DNA of 64,000 nt from Pseudomaricurvus hydrocarbonicus (GCF_011602365.1 NZ_JAAONZ010000001.1:372001-436000); one strand, 5' to 3'. Counted from the first letter of the stretch, positions 9,369 to 18,441 are shown. Numbers and translations: made by a program. The notes: generated by a model not told the origin, from the letters alone.

Positions 9369-10550
9369 TTAGTCGCTGGCGCTTTTTTTGGGCAGCACCA
9401 TAGACAGGAACCAATAACCCGCGACTCCGGACGCCAATGAACCGAGCAAAATGCCCAAACGCTCATCAAACATCCTGTTCACACCGACGTCTTCAAAGGC
9501 CAGAGAGCCAATAAACAAACTCATGGTAAAACCGACCCCGCACAGCAAGGAGACCCCGTAAAGTGACTTAAAGTTCAGGTTCTCCGGCAGCCTGACCAGC
9601 CCAAGCTTGACGCTCATCCAGCACAAGCCAAAGATGCCAATCTGCTTGCCCACAAATAGCCCCAGGGCAATCCCCACCGGAACAGAGTGCAGCAGGCTCT
9701 GACCACTCACCCCCAACAATGGCACACCCGCGTTGGCAAACGCAAAAATTGGCAAGACCCCAAACGCCACAACACCGTGCAGGTCGTGCTCCAGTTCTTT
9801 CAGCGGTGAGTATTCTGACCCCGGCTGCGGTTTAATGGGGATAAAAAGCGCCATCACCACGCCCGCCAGGGTCGCATGCACCCCCGACTTGAGTACCGCA
9901 ATCCACATAATCAGCCCCACAAAGACGTAGGCGGCAATGGATACCACATGAAAGCGATTCAGTACAAACAGCACGACGATACATGCCAGCGCGGTGACCA
10001 ATGCCGTGGTGGACAGGTCACTGGTGTAGAACAACGCGATGATGACAATGGCCCCGATATCATCAAAGATCGCCAGCGACACTAAAAAGATTTTTAGAGC
10101 CACGGGGACGCGACTGCCCAACAGCGCCAGTATACCCAGCGAGAAAGCAATATCTGTGGCCGCCGGAATAGCCCAGCCCTGCATGGCCACCGGATCACCC
10201 TGATTGAAAAAGACGTAAATCAACGCGGGGACTGCCATCCCTCCCAGGGCGCCAATAGCCGGCAACACAACCGCACTGAAACTTGAAAGCTCACCGTCAA
10301 GCAGCTCTCGCTTTAATTCAAGACCGATGTGAAAGAAAAAAATGGCCATTAAGCCATCATTAATCCACAGCAGCAGCGGCTTCGCAATTTCCAATGCACC
10401 GATTCGCACCTCAACCGGTACATCAATCAAGGCATCGTACAATACATCCAGCGGACTGTTCGCCGCCACCATTGCCAGAACAGCGGCCCCCATCAGCAAC
10501 ATGCCTCCGGCGGACTCCATTTTCATAAAACGCTTTATTTCATCTATCAT
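9369..10550 (-). CDS. nhaA: Na+/H+ antiporter NhaA
   Basis: 393 residues, about the length of E. coli NhaA (388). About 11-12 hydrophobic segments are visible. The ion-binding aspartates fall at the E. coli positions: ATDIAFSLG gives D133 and [11 protein letters not shown] gives D163 and D164. [12 protein letters not shown] at about 71-82 is the conserved N-terminal signature. It exports sodium in exchange for protons across the inner membrane, for salt and alkaline pH tolerance. It appears monocistronic; an NhaR-like regulator is not adjacent. Confidence 0.97.
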   Translation of the reverse strand: MIDEIKRFMKMESAGGMLLMGAAVLAMVAANSPLDVLYDALIDVPVEVRIGALEIAKPLLLWINDGLMAIFFFHIGLELKRELLDGELSSFSAVVLPAIGALGGMAVPALIYVFFNQGDPVAMQGWAIPAATDIAFSLGILALLGSRVPVALKIFLVSLAIFDDIGAIVIIALFYTSDLSTTALVTALACIVVLFVLNRFHVVSIAAYVFVGLIMWIAVLKSGVHATLAGVVMALFIPIKPQPGSEYSPLKELEHDLHGVVAFGVLPIFAFANAGVPLLGVSGQSLLHSVPVGIALGLFVGKQIGIFGLCWMSVKLGLVRLPENLNFKSLYGVSLLCGVGFTMSLFIGSLAFEDVGVNRMFDERLGILLGSLASGVAGYWFLSMVLPKKSASD

Positions 10551-11007
10551 AGGTTAGCAAACACTTACAGCTAAGGTGGTTGTCGAGCAAATAAGCTTCG
10601 CACAGCCTACTGCCGGGTCATAGGATTTTTGTGTATTTATTTGTCTGTTCATCGTTTCAAGGATTACCCTTCACTGTCTAGCCTATCCGCCTCGACTCAT
10701 ATCCATGCACAGGACATAACGCGCCATATACCTTTCTTGTCACTCCCATAATAGCCCTTCTTCAGCAATAGCACTCACCCTGCAAACATCAAATTAATGC
10801 CCATCCCTTCATTCATACCCGTACCTGCAGCGTCGATCACCCCAGATACCGGTTAACAGCTTTGCCACAGCCGGTTTTACTCTGGCCACCGAGATAGTAG
10901 CAGTAGCCAAAACAGCCTGCCAGAATGATATTACAGCCTCACACGCTATACACAGCCTGATGAATGCGTCATGCTTGCCGGTTTTGAACGGTCGGCAGAT
11001 TGGGCAG
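10551..11007. other. Intergenic region between divergent nhaA and MFS gene
   Basis: About 457 bases, AT-rich near nhaA. No convincing gene, RNA or operator was found. A leftward promoter for nhaA and a rightward promoter for the transporter must lie here. Several candidate starts for the transporter (10960, 11008, 11020) make the right boundary uncertain. Confidence 0.4.
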
Positions 11008-12255
11008 ATGAAAGACAACATGGGAAACACAAGTCAACACCGGGGGCTGGCCATCCGGTTAGCGGCGCTGACGGCGCTGACGCCGTTCGCCATTGACACT
11101 TATCTCGCGGCCATTCCCCGTATCGCTGAAGACTTACAGTCGGATGTTCCCACCATCAATCTGAGCATCAGCGTTTACCTGTTCGGCTTTGCCCTTGGTC
11201 AACTCGCCGCAGGACCGCTGTCAGATCGAATCGGGCGCCGTCCCATTGCCCTGACCGGCCTGACTATCTTTATCGTCAGCTCACTGGCCATCGTCCTGTC
11301 CCACTCTTCCGATAATTTTATCTTCTGGCGTTTTATCCAGGCGCTGGGCGGCGGCGGTGCCTCCGTGGTGTCGGCGGCCATTGTCCGCGATCGTTTTCAA
11401 GGCCAGGAAAGCGCCCGTATCTTTGCCACCATTGGCATGATCATGATGGTCGCGCCCTTAATCGCCCCCGGGGTTGGCTCTATTTTTCTCGCGGCCGCCG
11501 GCTGGCACAGTATATTTATCTTCCTCGCCGCCTACGCCGTGTTGTTGATGTGGATCATGACGAAGCACATCCCGGAAACCAAAAAAGAGCATGTTACACC
11601 CACGGTGTCACTGAGCAGGCATTATGTCCAGGCTTACGCGGCCACCTTGCGACAAACGGCTTCTTATCCGTATTTATTCAGTCAGGCTCTCGTCAGCGGT
11701 ATTTTACTGACCGTCATCACCAACGCGTCGTTTATTTTTCTCACCTATTTTGAAGTCAGCCAGCTGCACTTCCCCTTTTATTTTGCCAGCGTTCCTCTGG
11801 CCTCTGTTGTTGCCAGTCGTATCAACCTGCACCTGCTCAGAAGAACCGAACGCCGTGTCATTCTGCGCACGGCGGCTATCGCTCAGTTGCTGATCACGGC
11901 ACTGCTGGTGCTCTATACCTGGATGTCGACACCGGTCATCTGGGTAACCATGGCACTCATCTGCTCGGTGATTGCCACCATTGGTTTTATTTACGCCAAT
12001 AACCTGTCGTTGTACCTGGATTTTCACGGAAAAACCGGCGGCTCTGCCAACGCCATCTTTGGCTGTGCGACCTTTGCCGCTGGCGCGCTGTTTGGCGGCG
12101 TCAGCAGTCTGTTTTACGATGGTACCCTGTTGCCCATCAGCATTCTGATCGGCGTCTGCAGTCTGTTGAGTTTTATGTCACTCTTCAAGGCCACGGCCGA
12201 AGCAAGTCCACAACAGGAACAGGACGAATTCCCCCAGAAGCCATCAACCCCGTAA
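11008..12255 (+). CDS. MFS drug-resistance transporter, Bcr/CflA type
   Basis: About 415 residues from the ATG at 11008; in-frame ATGs at 10960 and 11020 are alternatives and none has a strong ribosome site. Twelve hydrophobic segments are visible. The opening TPFAIDTYLAAIPRIA and the loop 2-3 signature GQLAAGPLSDRIGRRPI are diagnostic for DHA1 transporters of the Bcr/CflA type. Such proteins sit in the inner membrane and export drugs or metabolites (bicyclomycin, sulfonamides, cysteine) using the proton gradient. The tail after the last helix is rich in Gln/Pro. The PQQ dehydrogenase gene follows after 48 bases on the same strand, so co-transcription is likely, though no functional link is obvious. 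Confidence 0.88.
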   Translation: MKDNMGNTSQHRGLAIRLAALTALTPFAIDTYLAAIPRIAEDLQSDVPTINLSISVYLFGFALGQLAAGPLSDRIGRRPIALTGLTIFIVSSLAIVLSHSSDNFIFWRFIQALGGGGASVVSAAIVRDRFQGQESARIFATIGMIMMVAPLIAPGVGSIFLAAAGWHSIFIFLAAYAVLLMWIMTKHIPETKKEHVTPTVSLSRHYVQAYAATLRQTASYPYLFSQALVSGILLTVITNASFIFLTYFEVSQLHFPFYFASVPLASVVASRINLHLLRRTERRVILRTAAIAQLLITALLVLYTWMSTPVIWVTMALICSVIATIGFIYANNLSLYLDFHGKTGGSANAIFGCATFAAGALFGGVSSLFYDGTLLPISILIGVCSLLSFMSLFKATAEASPQQEQDEFPQKPSTP

Positions 12256-12303
12256 CAGAGTTCACAAACGTATTAACACTATCGACAGGAACAGGATCAC
12301 AAC

Positions 12304-13812
12304 ATGCTAGTCTGGATAATCCGAGCCATTAAAGTCTTTTTAATCATCTGGGCTCTGCTGGTGCTCGCGCTTGTCGCATTTATCAGTTTCGGCCCCGTCT
12401 CCAGTCCAGCTGCGGTGTTTAACGCAATTTTTGGTCTTGGTTCAAAGTCACCCGATGCCCAAACGGTTGAAACCACTCTTTCGGTACCGCAAGGGTTTAG
12501 TCTCGGACAATACGCCACCGACCTGAAGGCCATTCGTTTCATGGAGTTTTCCAGCACCGGTGACCTGATCGTGAGCCAGCCCCGCAAAGGCAAAGTACTG
12601 CTGCTCAAACGCGATGCCGATCAGGATGGCCAAAATGATGGGGTCAGCGTGCTGCTCGATCACCTGAATCGCCCTCACGGTTTGGCGTTTCATCAGGACT
12701 GGCTTTACATCGCGGAATCCGATGCAATAGGCCGCATCCCGTTCAATCATCAAAGCGGAACGTTGAGCGGCACTTATGAACGCATCATTACCGGACTGAC
12801 TGATAACGGCAACCACTGGACCAAGTCCATCCGGATTAAAGATGGCAGCCTTTATGTCAGCATGGGCTCCACCTGCAACGTCTGTGAAGAAAAGGATCCG
12901 CGACGGGCCACCATCATGCGTTTTGACCTTGATGGTAACAACGGCGAAATCTACGCCAGTGGATTGCGCAACAGCGTCGGACTGGACTTTGCGCCGTGGG
13001 ACGGGCAACTCTATGCCACCGATAATGGCCGCGACCTGCTTGGCGACGATTACCCGGTGTGCGAACTCAATAAAATTGAACACGGGGGGTTCTACGGCTG
13101 GCCCTACATCAATGGCTTTGGCGATCCAGACCCGGATTTCGGCGAACAGCAAAAAGCGCTGCAGGCAACCGCCATTGATCCGGCCTTTGGCTTCCGCCCA
13201 CATAACGCGCCACTGGGCATCCGCTTCCTGTCCAAGATGCAGCGTCCGGCCGACTATGAGCGCAGTGCCCTGGTGGCCCTGCACGGTTCCTGGAACCGCA
13301 CGCAGCCCGACGGCTACAAAGTGGTTTCCCTGCACTGGGACCAAGACGGCAATATCAGCAGTGATGATTTTCTCAGCGGTTTTGAAACAGACGGCAACAT
13401 TATTGGACGCCCGGTCGACATCGCCGAGGGTCCGGATGGCTGTGCCTATGTCTCTGACGACTACGCCGGAACCATTTACCGCGTCTGCTACGGTATCGAG
13501 CAGGACACACTCAACACTCAAAACGACAGGCAAGCGGATGACCCGCAATGGCATGCACTCAGCCCGCAGGCACGTCAGCAATCGGCAAAGCAAGGTGAAG
13601 CTCTATACGCCCTCCACGCTTGTAGCAGCTGCCATCAGCTTAATGGGGAGGGCAACCCGGAGGGGAAAAAACTGCACGCCCTGCATTCGCGCTACACCCT
13701 GTCGTCACTCAGTGTGTATTTTTTGACCCCCAACCCGCCGATGCCGCAGTACGATTTGACCGCACGACAGCGCCATGAGCTGGCGGTGTATTTGTTAAGT
13801 CAAACGCCCTAA
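12304..13812 (+). CDS. PQQ-dependent sugar dehydrogenase-like protein fused to cytochrome c
   Basis: 502 residues. An N-terminal hydrophobic segment (about 5-32) anchors the protein, followed by a six-bladed beta-propeller of the soluble PQQ glucose/sorbosone dehydrogenase type (about 60-400), with LNRPHGLAFH, SGLRNSVGLDFAPWDGQLYA and HGGFYGWPYINGFGDP. The C-terminal ~75 residues form a monohaem cytochrome c domain: CSSCH at 440-444, probable axial Met in PPMPQY at about 480. The likely job is periplasmic oxidation of a sugar or aldose with electrons passing from PQQ to the fused haem and on to the respiratory chain. Substrate is unknown, and PQQ synthesis genes are not in the window. Confidence 0.87.
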   Translation: MLVWIIRAIKVFLIIWALLVLALVAFISFGPVSSPAAVFNAIFGLGSKSPDAQTVETTLSVPQGFSLGQYATDLKAIRFMEFSSTGDLIVSQPRKGKVLLLKRDADQDGQNDGVSVLLDHLNRPHGLAFHQDWLYIAESDAIGRIPFNHQSGTLSGTYERIITGLTDNGNHWTKSIRIKDGSLYVSMGSTCNVCEEKDPRRATIMRFDLDGNNGEIYASGLRNSVGLDFAPWDGQLYATDNGRDLLGDDYPVCELNKIEHGGFYGWPYINGFGDPDPDFGEQQKALQATAIDPAFGFRPHNAPLGIRFLSKMQRPADYERSALVALHGSWNRTQPDGYKVVSLHWDQDGNISSDDFLSGFETDGNIIGRPVDIAEGPDGCAYVSDDYAGTIYRVCYGIEQDTLNTQNDRQADDPQWHALSPQARQQSAKQGEALYALHACSSCHQLNGEGNPEGKKLHALHSRYTLSSLSVYFLTPNPPMPQYDLTARQRHELAVYLLSQTP

Positions 13813-13841
13813 GCAAGTTATCACACAACGAATAACGCAAA

Positions 13842-13867
13842 AAAAGACCGGCGGATACCGGGCTTTT
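13842..13867 (+). terminator. Possible terminator after PQQ dehydrogenase gene
   Basis: Thirty bases after the stop, AAAAG-A-CCGG / CCGG-G-CTTTT can fold into a hairpin with a six-base loop and one A-G mismatch. The A/T flanks give a short T-run on either strand. It is weak, and assignment rests on position. Confidence 0.35.
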
Positions 13868-13995
13868 GCTACTTACTCTGTCGTTGCAACGGGCACCACA
13901 GGCAGATACGATCGAACCCAAACACCTTGCTGGCGGTGACACAGCACCGCGCCAAAACAGATAACGCTTGCCGACCTGGCGTCAAATAGCAGAAA

Positions 13996-14394
13996 CTAAG
14001 CCGCTTTTGTCGGTACTTTGTAATTAATTAGCCGAGATTGATCTTTCAGCACAAAGCCTTTCACGATATCGGCACAAGCATTGTAATATTGATTGCCCGT
14101 CATACTGCGAATACGGCCTTTCTGTGCTTCATACCATTCGCTCTCAAACGCCAGTTCCACTTCATTGAAATTGGTATAGAACTCAGCAGGCTTATCGTCA
14201 TCGATCTGAAACCAGAACACTTTGCATTTATCCACTTCAAATGCCAGCCCCTGATTGTGTAACTCTTCCATGATATTTTTTAATGCCGGATCACGTTTTT
14301 CCAACGCGGAATTCACAACAGTCGCGCCGTTATATTGAAACCCCGCATCTCCGTGATAATAGGATTTCAAGCGCACAGCAACATGCTTTTTCAT
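13996..14394 (-). CDS. Hypothetical protein
   Basis: About 132 residues from an ATG at 14394 (MKKHVAVRLKSYYHGDAG); a TTG start 20 codons upstream is possible but less likely. No signal peptide or membrane segment. The protein is mixed-charge and aromatic-rich (KCKVFWFQIDDDKPAEFY; ESEWYEAQKGRIRSM). I do not recognise the family. It lies alone between the PQQ dehydrogenase and the Old Yellow Enzyme gene, and a long perfect inverted repeat sits about 100 bases upstream of its start. Confidence 0.6.
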   Translation of the reverse strand: MKKHVAVRLKSYYHGDAGFQYNGATVVNSALEKRDPALKNIMEELHNQGLAFEVDKCKVFWFQIDDDKPAEFYTNFNEVELAFESEWYEAQKGRIRSMTGNQYYNACADIVKGFVLKDQSRLINYKVPTKAA

Positions 14395-14496
14395 AGAATA
14401 CAAATATCGATAGTTTCTTCGGAAGACAAACCGGGACAGAAGCCCGATCTGCAAAAATGCATGTTAACAAGAGAGCAAGGCAGGATACAAACTTTC

Positions 14497-14543
14497 TGCC
14501 AAACTACACTGCAAAATCATGGATTGTGAAGTGTAGTTTGGCA
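14497..14543. repeat. 14-base perfect inverted repeat
   Basis: TGCCAAACTACACT at 14497-14510 is matched exactly by its reverse complement AGTGTAGTTTGGCA at 14530-14543, with a 19-base spacer. It lies between the Old Yellow Enzyme gene (ending at 14607) and the hypothetical gene. It has no T-run on either side, so an intrinsic terminator is doubtful; an operator, an RNA hairpin or a repeat-element remnant are alternatives. Confidence 0.75.
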
Positions 14544-14606
14544 TCACGCGTGGCTATTCAACCACTCACGGTCACAGACTTAAACAACAAAAACGATCAG
14601 CAGCGC

Positions 14607-15716
14607 TTACACCAGCTTGGCTAACTGGGCAGAATCGTAAGCCACTAAATCCTCAAGTTGACTGCTGCGGATCTGATTCGCCCACTCCGGATTGGCGATC
14701 AACGCACGCCCAACCGCCACCAAATCAAATTCATCGTTGTCCAAACGCTGAATCAAATTGTCCAGGCTGGCGGGCTCCGCTGCACGAAAGCCCTGATCGC
14801 CAGGTGCTGGCAGAAATTCTGCGTTTAACCCGACGCTGCCCACTGTGATGCAGGGCTTACCTGTCAATTGCCGGGTCCAACCCGCCAGATTGAGGTCGCT
14901 GCCATCGAATTCAGGCTCCCAGAAGCGGCGCGTGGAACAGTGGAAAATATCCACCCCGGCGTCGCTGAGTGGCTTCAGGAAAGCCTCCAGCGCCTCGGGC
15001 GTTGTCGCCAGGCGAGCGGTGTAATCCTGCTGCTTCCACTGCGACCAACGCAGGATGATGGGGAAGTCGGGGCCCACGGCAGTCCGGATCGCACGGATAA
15101 TTTCAATCGCAAAACGCGAGCGGGCCGCCAAATCACCGCCGTACCCGTCCTCACGATGATTGGTACCCTCCCAGAAAAACTGGTCGACCAAGTAACCGTG
15201 CGCCGCATGAATCTCGACCGCATCAAAACCAATGGCCTGCGCATCTTTAGCCGCCTGTGCAAATGCCGCCACCACCTCATCAATATCAGCTTGTGTCATT
15301 TCATGACCGGTAACTTTGCCCGGCATGGCCATACCCGATGGACCAAACCCGGGAGTGTCTCCGCCTGGCTCGACACCCGGCTTGCGAATCGCCCCCACAT
15401 GCCACAACTGAGGCGCGATCTTACCCCCCTCTGCGTGAACCGCATCCACCACTTTTTTCCAGCCCGCCAGCGGCTCTTCTCCGGCAATGAACGGCACATC
15501 GGCATAACCGGACGCGGCCTTGTGCCCAATGCAGGTGCCTTCCGTAATGATCAAACCCACACCGCCTGCTGCACGACGTCGATAATATTCCACGACCTGA
15601 TCATTGGGCACATTACCCGGCGACATTGAGCGCGTCATCGGCGCCATCACCACACGATTCGGCAGCGTCAATGGCCCCAGTGTAAACGGTTTAAAAAGAC
15701 TGTTTGTGTTACTCAT
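14607..15716 (-). CDS. Old Yellow Enzyme family alkene reductase (NemA-like)
   Basis: 369 residues, a complete FMN-dependent TIM barrel. Landmarks are LPNRVVMAPMTRS at about 18-30 (FMN contact Thr), QLWHVG near 103, and the substrate-anion pair with the proton donor in EIHAAHGYLVDQF (H170, H173, Y175). Members such as E. coli NemA reduce activated C=C bonds, quinones, nitro compounds and nitrate esters with NAD(P)H in the cytoplasm. The TetR-family gene 155 bases upstream on the same strand resembles NemR, and near-identical palindromes precede both genes, so derepression by electrophiles is likely. Confidence 0.92.
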   Translation of the reverse strand: MSNTNSLFKPFTLGPLTLPNRVVMAPMTRSMSPGNVPNDQVVEYYRRRAAGGVGLIITEGTCIGHKAASGYADVPFIAGEEPLAGWKKVVDAVHAEGGKIAPQLWHVGAIRKPGVEPGGDTPGFGPSGMAMPGKVTGHEMTQADIDEVVAAFAQAAKDAQAIGFDAVEIHAAHGYLVDQFFWEGTNHREDGYGGDLAARSRFAIEIIRAIRTAVGPDFPIILRWSQWKQQDYTARLATTPEALEAFLKPLSDAGVDIFHCSTRRFWEPEFDGSDLNLAGWTRQLTGKPCITVGSVGLNAEFLPAPGDQGFRAAEPASLDNLIQRLDNDEFDLVAVGRALIANPEWANQIRSSQLEDLVAYDSAQLAKLV

Positions 15717-15783
15717 AAAACGGACTCCAATTTGTTCCTCGCGGTGGTTGGTAAGACCCTCAAATCATCAAGCGCCCACACCC

Positions 15784-15803
15784 AACCTACTAGTAGGATG
15801 GTT
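15784..15803. promoter_or_regulatory. Putative NemR-like operator upstream of alkene reductase
   Basis: AACCTACTAGTAGGATGGTT is an imperfect palindrome 68 bases upstream of the reductase start. Its core AACCTACT-GTAGG matches the perfect palindrome at 16466-16485 in front of the TetR gene. Shared sites suggest one repressor controls both promoters. Confidence 0.65.
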
Positions 15804-15870
15804 AACATGCCAAAGTCTGGCCTCGCGATCTTGCAAGATCAGCTATCGACTGGCATTCAGTGACATTTGT

Positions 15871-16455
15871 TCAGGCAGACTCGCCCAACAAAACGGTTTT
15901 CATTTGTGTGATGGCCGCATCGAAGACCTCGCTGCCATGCACACGGGAATACTGCAAAGCGCCCTTACAGGTCAGGACGAACAAAATAGCCTGGCTTCGG
16001 GCGGCGCCCACAAACTGTAACTCGCCATTGTCCCGGCCCTGCTCCAGCAACTCGGCAATAAAATTGAGCTCGTGGTCATCCATTCGCTTTAACGCCGGGC
16101 GCATAGCCTCAGGCAGGGAAGCAATATCCGCCTGCAAGCTGCTCAATGGGCATATTTTTTTGTCGCCGCACGCGTATCGCAAAGTGCCTTTTACGTAGGC
16201 ATCAAGCTTGTCCATCGCCGAGCCCGAGAGATTGCGGGCCCGTGTAAACTCACGCTCATGCCAGTCCTGAATCACTTCGCACAGCGCCACCCCCAAATCC
16301 GCTTTTTTGGGAAAATGATGATGAATACTGGCTTTGGTAATACCCAGCTTACTGGACAGGTCCTGGTAACTGAAACTTTCAAACCCGTGGGTTTGCAGTA
16401 ATTCCAGCGCCAAATCGAGGATTTGTTGTTTGCGGTTTTTGGGGCGAGTTTGCAT
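15871..16455 (-). CDS. TetR family repressor, NemR-like
   Basis: 194 residues. The N-terminal helix-turn-helix is at about 10-55 (FSYQDLSSKLGITKASIHHHFPKK split across helices 2-3), followed by an all-alpha ligand domain. The segment ICPLSSLQADIASLPEAMRP (101-120) resembles the region of E. coli NemR around its redox-sensing Cys106; here the cysteine is C102. By analogy the protein would release DNA when that cysteine is modified by hypochlorite, quinones or aldehydes. A perfect 20-base palindrome lies 11 bases upstream of the start codon, consistent with autoregulation, and a related site precedes the alkene reductase gene just downstream. Confidence 0.85.
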   Translation of the reverse strand: MQTRPKNRKQQILDLALELLQTHGFESFSYQDLSSKLGITKASIHHHFPKKADLGVALCEVIQDWHEREFTRARNLSGSAMDKLDAYVKGTLRYACGDKKICPLSSLQADIASLPEAMRPALKRMDDHELNFIAELLEQGRDNGELQFVGAARSQAILFVLTCKGALQYSRVHGSEVFDAAITQMKTVLLGESA

Positions 16456-16465
16456 GACCGAAATA

Positions 16466-16485
16466 CTAACCTACTGGTAGGTTAG
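16466..16485. promoter_or_regulatory. Putative autoregulatory operator of the TetR gene
   Basis: CTAACCTACTGGTAGGTTAG is a palindrome with perfect 9-base arms around a TG centre, 11 bases upstream of the repressor start. Its core is repeated at 15784-15803. Confidence 0.75.
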
Positions 16486-16604
16486 TTAGCAAGTTGTTTC
16501 AGAAAAGGGCACTAAGCCAACCCTGTCCCGCAGACAGCAAGCCCAGCTCGACACTGCACCACCTCCAGATCGCCTCACCACTACCCCAAACAATCACTTC
16601 ACCA

Positions 16605-17294
16605 CTACACCACTACCCCAAACAAGTGCCCCACCAGCGAGGTAGCGATCATGGCCAGGGCGCCCCAAAAAGTGACCCGCACAATCCCTTTGAGCACGGA
16701 AGCCCCTCCTGCCCGAGCCGCCAGCCCACCCAATACCCCAAGAAACAGCAGGGAAGCGAGCGCCACTGACAGGATCTGGGACGCACCGGGTACCGCCCAA
16801 ACCACCGCCAAAGGCAGAAACGCCCCGACCATAAAGGTGGCCGCAGAAGAGAGTGCCGCCACCACCGGCTGGGCATTGCCATTGTGAGAAATCCCGATCT
16901 CATCTCTGGCGTGGGCGGCCAGGGCATCGTGTTCCATGAGCTGTGTGGCCACTTCTTTTGCCAATCCGGCTTCCAGACCCCGTCCCACATAAATTTCTGC
17001 CAGCTCGACTTTTTCTGCATGAAAGTCCTGATCCAGAGATTTCTGTTCGATAGCCAGATCGGCTTTTTCCGTATCCGACTGTGAACTGACCGACACATAC
17101 TCTCCGGCCGCCATCGACATCGCGCCGGCCACCAGGCTGGCCACCCCCGCCAACAAAATGTTTTCCTGTGACGTGCCCGCCGAAGCCACGCCGATGACCA
17201 GACTCGCCGTGGAGACAATCCCGTCATTGGCTCCCAGTACCGCCGCCCGCAACCAACCGGTACGATGGGATTTGTGATGTTCTCTATGGCTCAT
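16605..17294 (-). CDS. VIT1/CCC1 family iron/manganese transporter
   Basis: About 229 residues from the ATG at 17294, chosen because AGGAA lies six bases upstream; the longer frame would need TTG. The opening WLRAAVLGANDGIVST and MAAGEYVSVSSQSD are signatures of the VIT1/CCC1 family. There are about five membrane segments: two before and three after a charged cytoplasmic stretch (about 75-140, EKADLAIEQKSLDQDF) that provides metal-binding acidic residues in this family. Members move Fe2+ or Mn2+ out of the cytosol by proton exchange. The gene appears monocistronic. Confidence 0.9.
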   Translation of the reverse strand: MSHREHHKSHRTGWLRAAVLGANDGIVSTASLVIGVASAGTSQENILLAGVASLVAGAMSMAAGEYVSVSSQSDTEKADLAIEQKSLDQDFHAEKVELAEIYVGRGLEAGLAKEVATQLMEHDALAAHARDEIGISHNGNAQPVVAALSSAATFMVGAFLPLAVVWAVPGASQILSVALASLLFLGVLGGLAARAGGASVLKGIVRVTFWGALAMIATSLVGHLFGVVV

Positions 17295-17380
17295 TGAAGT
17301 TCCTGAAGTCAAAAATGAATAGAAAATAACCGGGTTACGCGGAGCTGACCCGCAAGCAGCCGTCGCCAGCGACTAATGCA

Positions 17381-17480
17381 CCCGAACAGGCACTATTGCT
17401 CCTGAACAGGTACTATTGCTCCTGAACAGGTACTATTCCACCCGAACAGGCACTATTGCTGCTGAACAGGTACATTTTGC
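17381..17480. repeat. Five tandem 20-base repeats
   Basis: Units start at 17381, 17401, 17421, 17441 and 17461. The consensus is CCTGAACAGGTACTATTGCT, with C/T and T/C changes (CCCGAACAGGCACTATTGCT) in units 1 and 4, and a diverged last unit. They lie in the 289-base gap between the divergent VIT transporter and RIO kinase genes. The repeats have no spacers, so this is not CRISPR. Confidence 0.95.
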
Positions 17481-17583
17481 TTACCGGTTGAGTCGTTTGC
17501 GAGGGCGCCACTGGCCATTTGGCAACTGCCTGCTTTATAACTACATACTATCCAACTCCGGCGGATTAAGGTATAACGACGCC

Positions 17584-18441
17584 ATGAAAACCCCTAAACG
17601 AATACTCCCCCTGGTAGAAGACGGCCTTGTGGACGAAGTCCTGAGCCAGCTCATGAGCGGCAAGGAAGCTACCGTCTATACCGTGCGCAGTGGCAACGAG
17701 ATCCAATGCGCCAAGGTCTATAAAGAAGCCGCCAAACGCAGCTTCAAAAAAGCCGTTCAATATCAGGAAGGCCGTAAAGTCCGCAATAGCCGCCGCGCCA
17801 GAGCCATGGAAAAGGGCTCTAAATTTGGTCGCAAGCAGCAGGAAGAAGTCTGGCAAAACGCCGAAGTAGACGCCCTCTATCGGGTGGATGCGGCAGGCGT
17901 CCGCGTGCCCAAGCCCTACGGTTGCTTTGATGGCGTGCTGCTGATGGAACTGATCACCAACGACGAAGGTGAAGTCGCGCCTAGGCTGAATGACGTGACC
18001 ATGTCCGCCGAGCAGGCCAGGGAAGATCACGCCGTGATGATGCAATACATTATGCGCATGTTATGCGCCGGCATCGTCCACGGTGACCTGTCCGAGTTTA
18101 ACGTGCTGGTGGATGATTATGGCCCGGTCATCATTGACCTGCCTCAGGCTGTAGACGCGGCCGCCAACAACAATGCCGAAGCCATGCTCGAGAGGGACGT
18201 GGAAAACATCACCCAGTATTACGGTCAATTCGCACCGGATTTGTTGAGCACCCGGTATGCACAAGAGATTTGGGCTCTTTACGAAGAGGGTGAATTACAG
18301 CCGGAGCTGCAACTCACCGGTCTCTTTGAAGACCCTGCAGGCCAGGCCGATGTAGATTCCGTACTGGAAGAAATCAAAGCCGCCTTTGCGGAAGAGCAGG
18401 AGCGCCTGGAGCGCATCCGGGAAGCCGACGAGGACGACTGA
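17584..18441 (+). CDS. RIO1-family serine protein kinase
   Basis: 285 residues from the ATG at 17584; the frame extends upstream through the repeats but homology begins at MKTPKRILPLVEDG. The RIO kinase fold is clear: nucleotide-binding loop MSGKEATVY (about 24-32), lysine in CAKVYK (K44), catalytic loop HGDLSEFN (166-173, D168) and metal-binding Asp in VIIDLPQ (D185). The C-terminus is acidic and likely coiled. RIO kinases are cytosolic and in eukaryotes and archaea act in ribosome maturation; the bacterial role is not established. It is monocistronic and converges on the glucosylglycerate phosphorylase gene. Confidence 0.92.
   Translation: MKTPKRILPLVEDGLVDEVLSQLMSGKEATVYTVRSGNEIQCAKVYKEAAKRSFKKAVQYQEGRKVRNSRRARAMEKGSKFGRKQQEEVWQNAEVDALYRVDAAGVRVPKPYGCFDGVLLMELITNDEGEVAPRLNDVTMSAEQAREDHAVMMQYIMRMLCAGIVHGDLSEFNVLVDDYGPVIIDLPQAVDAAANNNAEAMLERDVENITQYYGQFAPDLLSTRYAQEIWALYEEGELQPELQLTGLFEDPAGQADVDSVLEEIKAAFAEEQERLERIREADEDD

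Noticed and set aside
12448-13593. A 381-residue minus-strand frame opposite the PQQ dehydrogenase
   Set aside because: The plus-strand protein has clear propeller and CxxCH motifs; the opposite frame shows none.
17381-17480. CRISPR-like array
   Set aside because: Repeats are directly adjacent with no spacers, and no cas genes are present.
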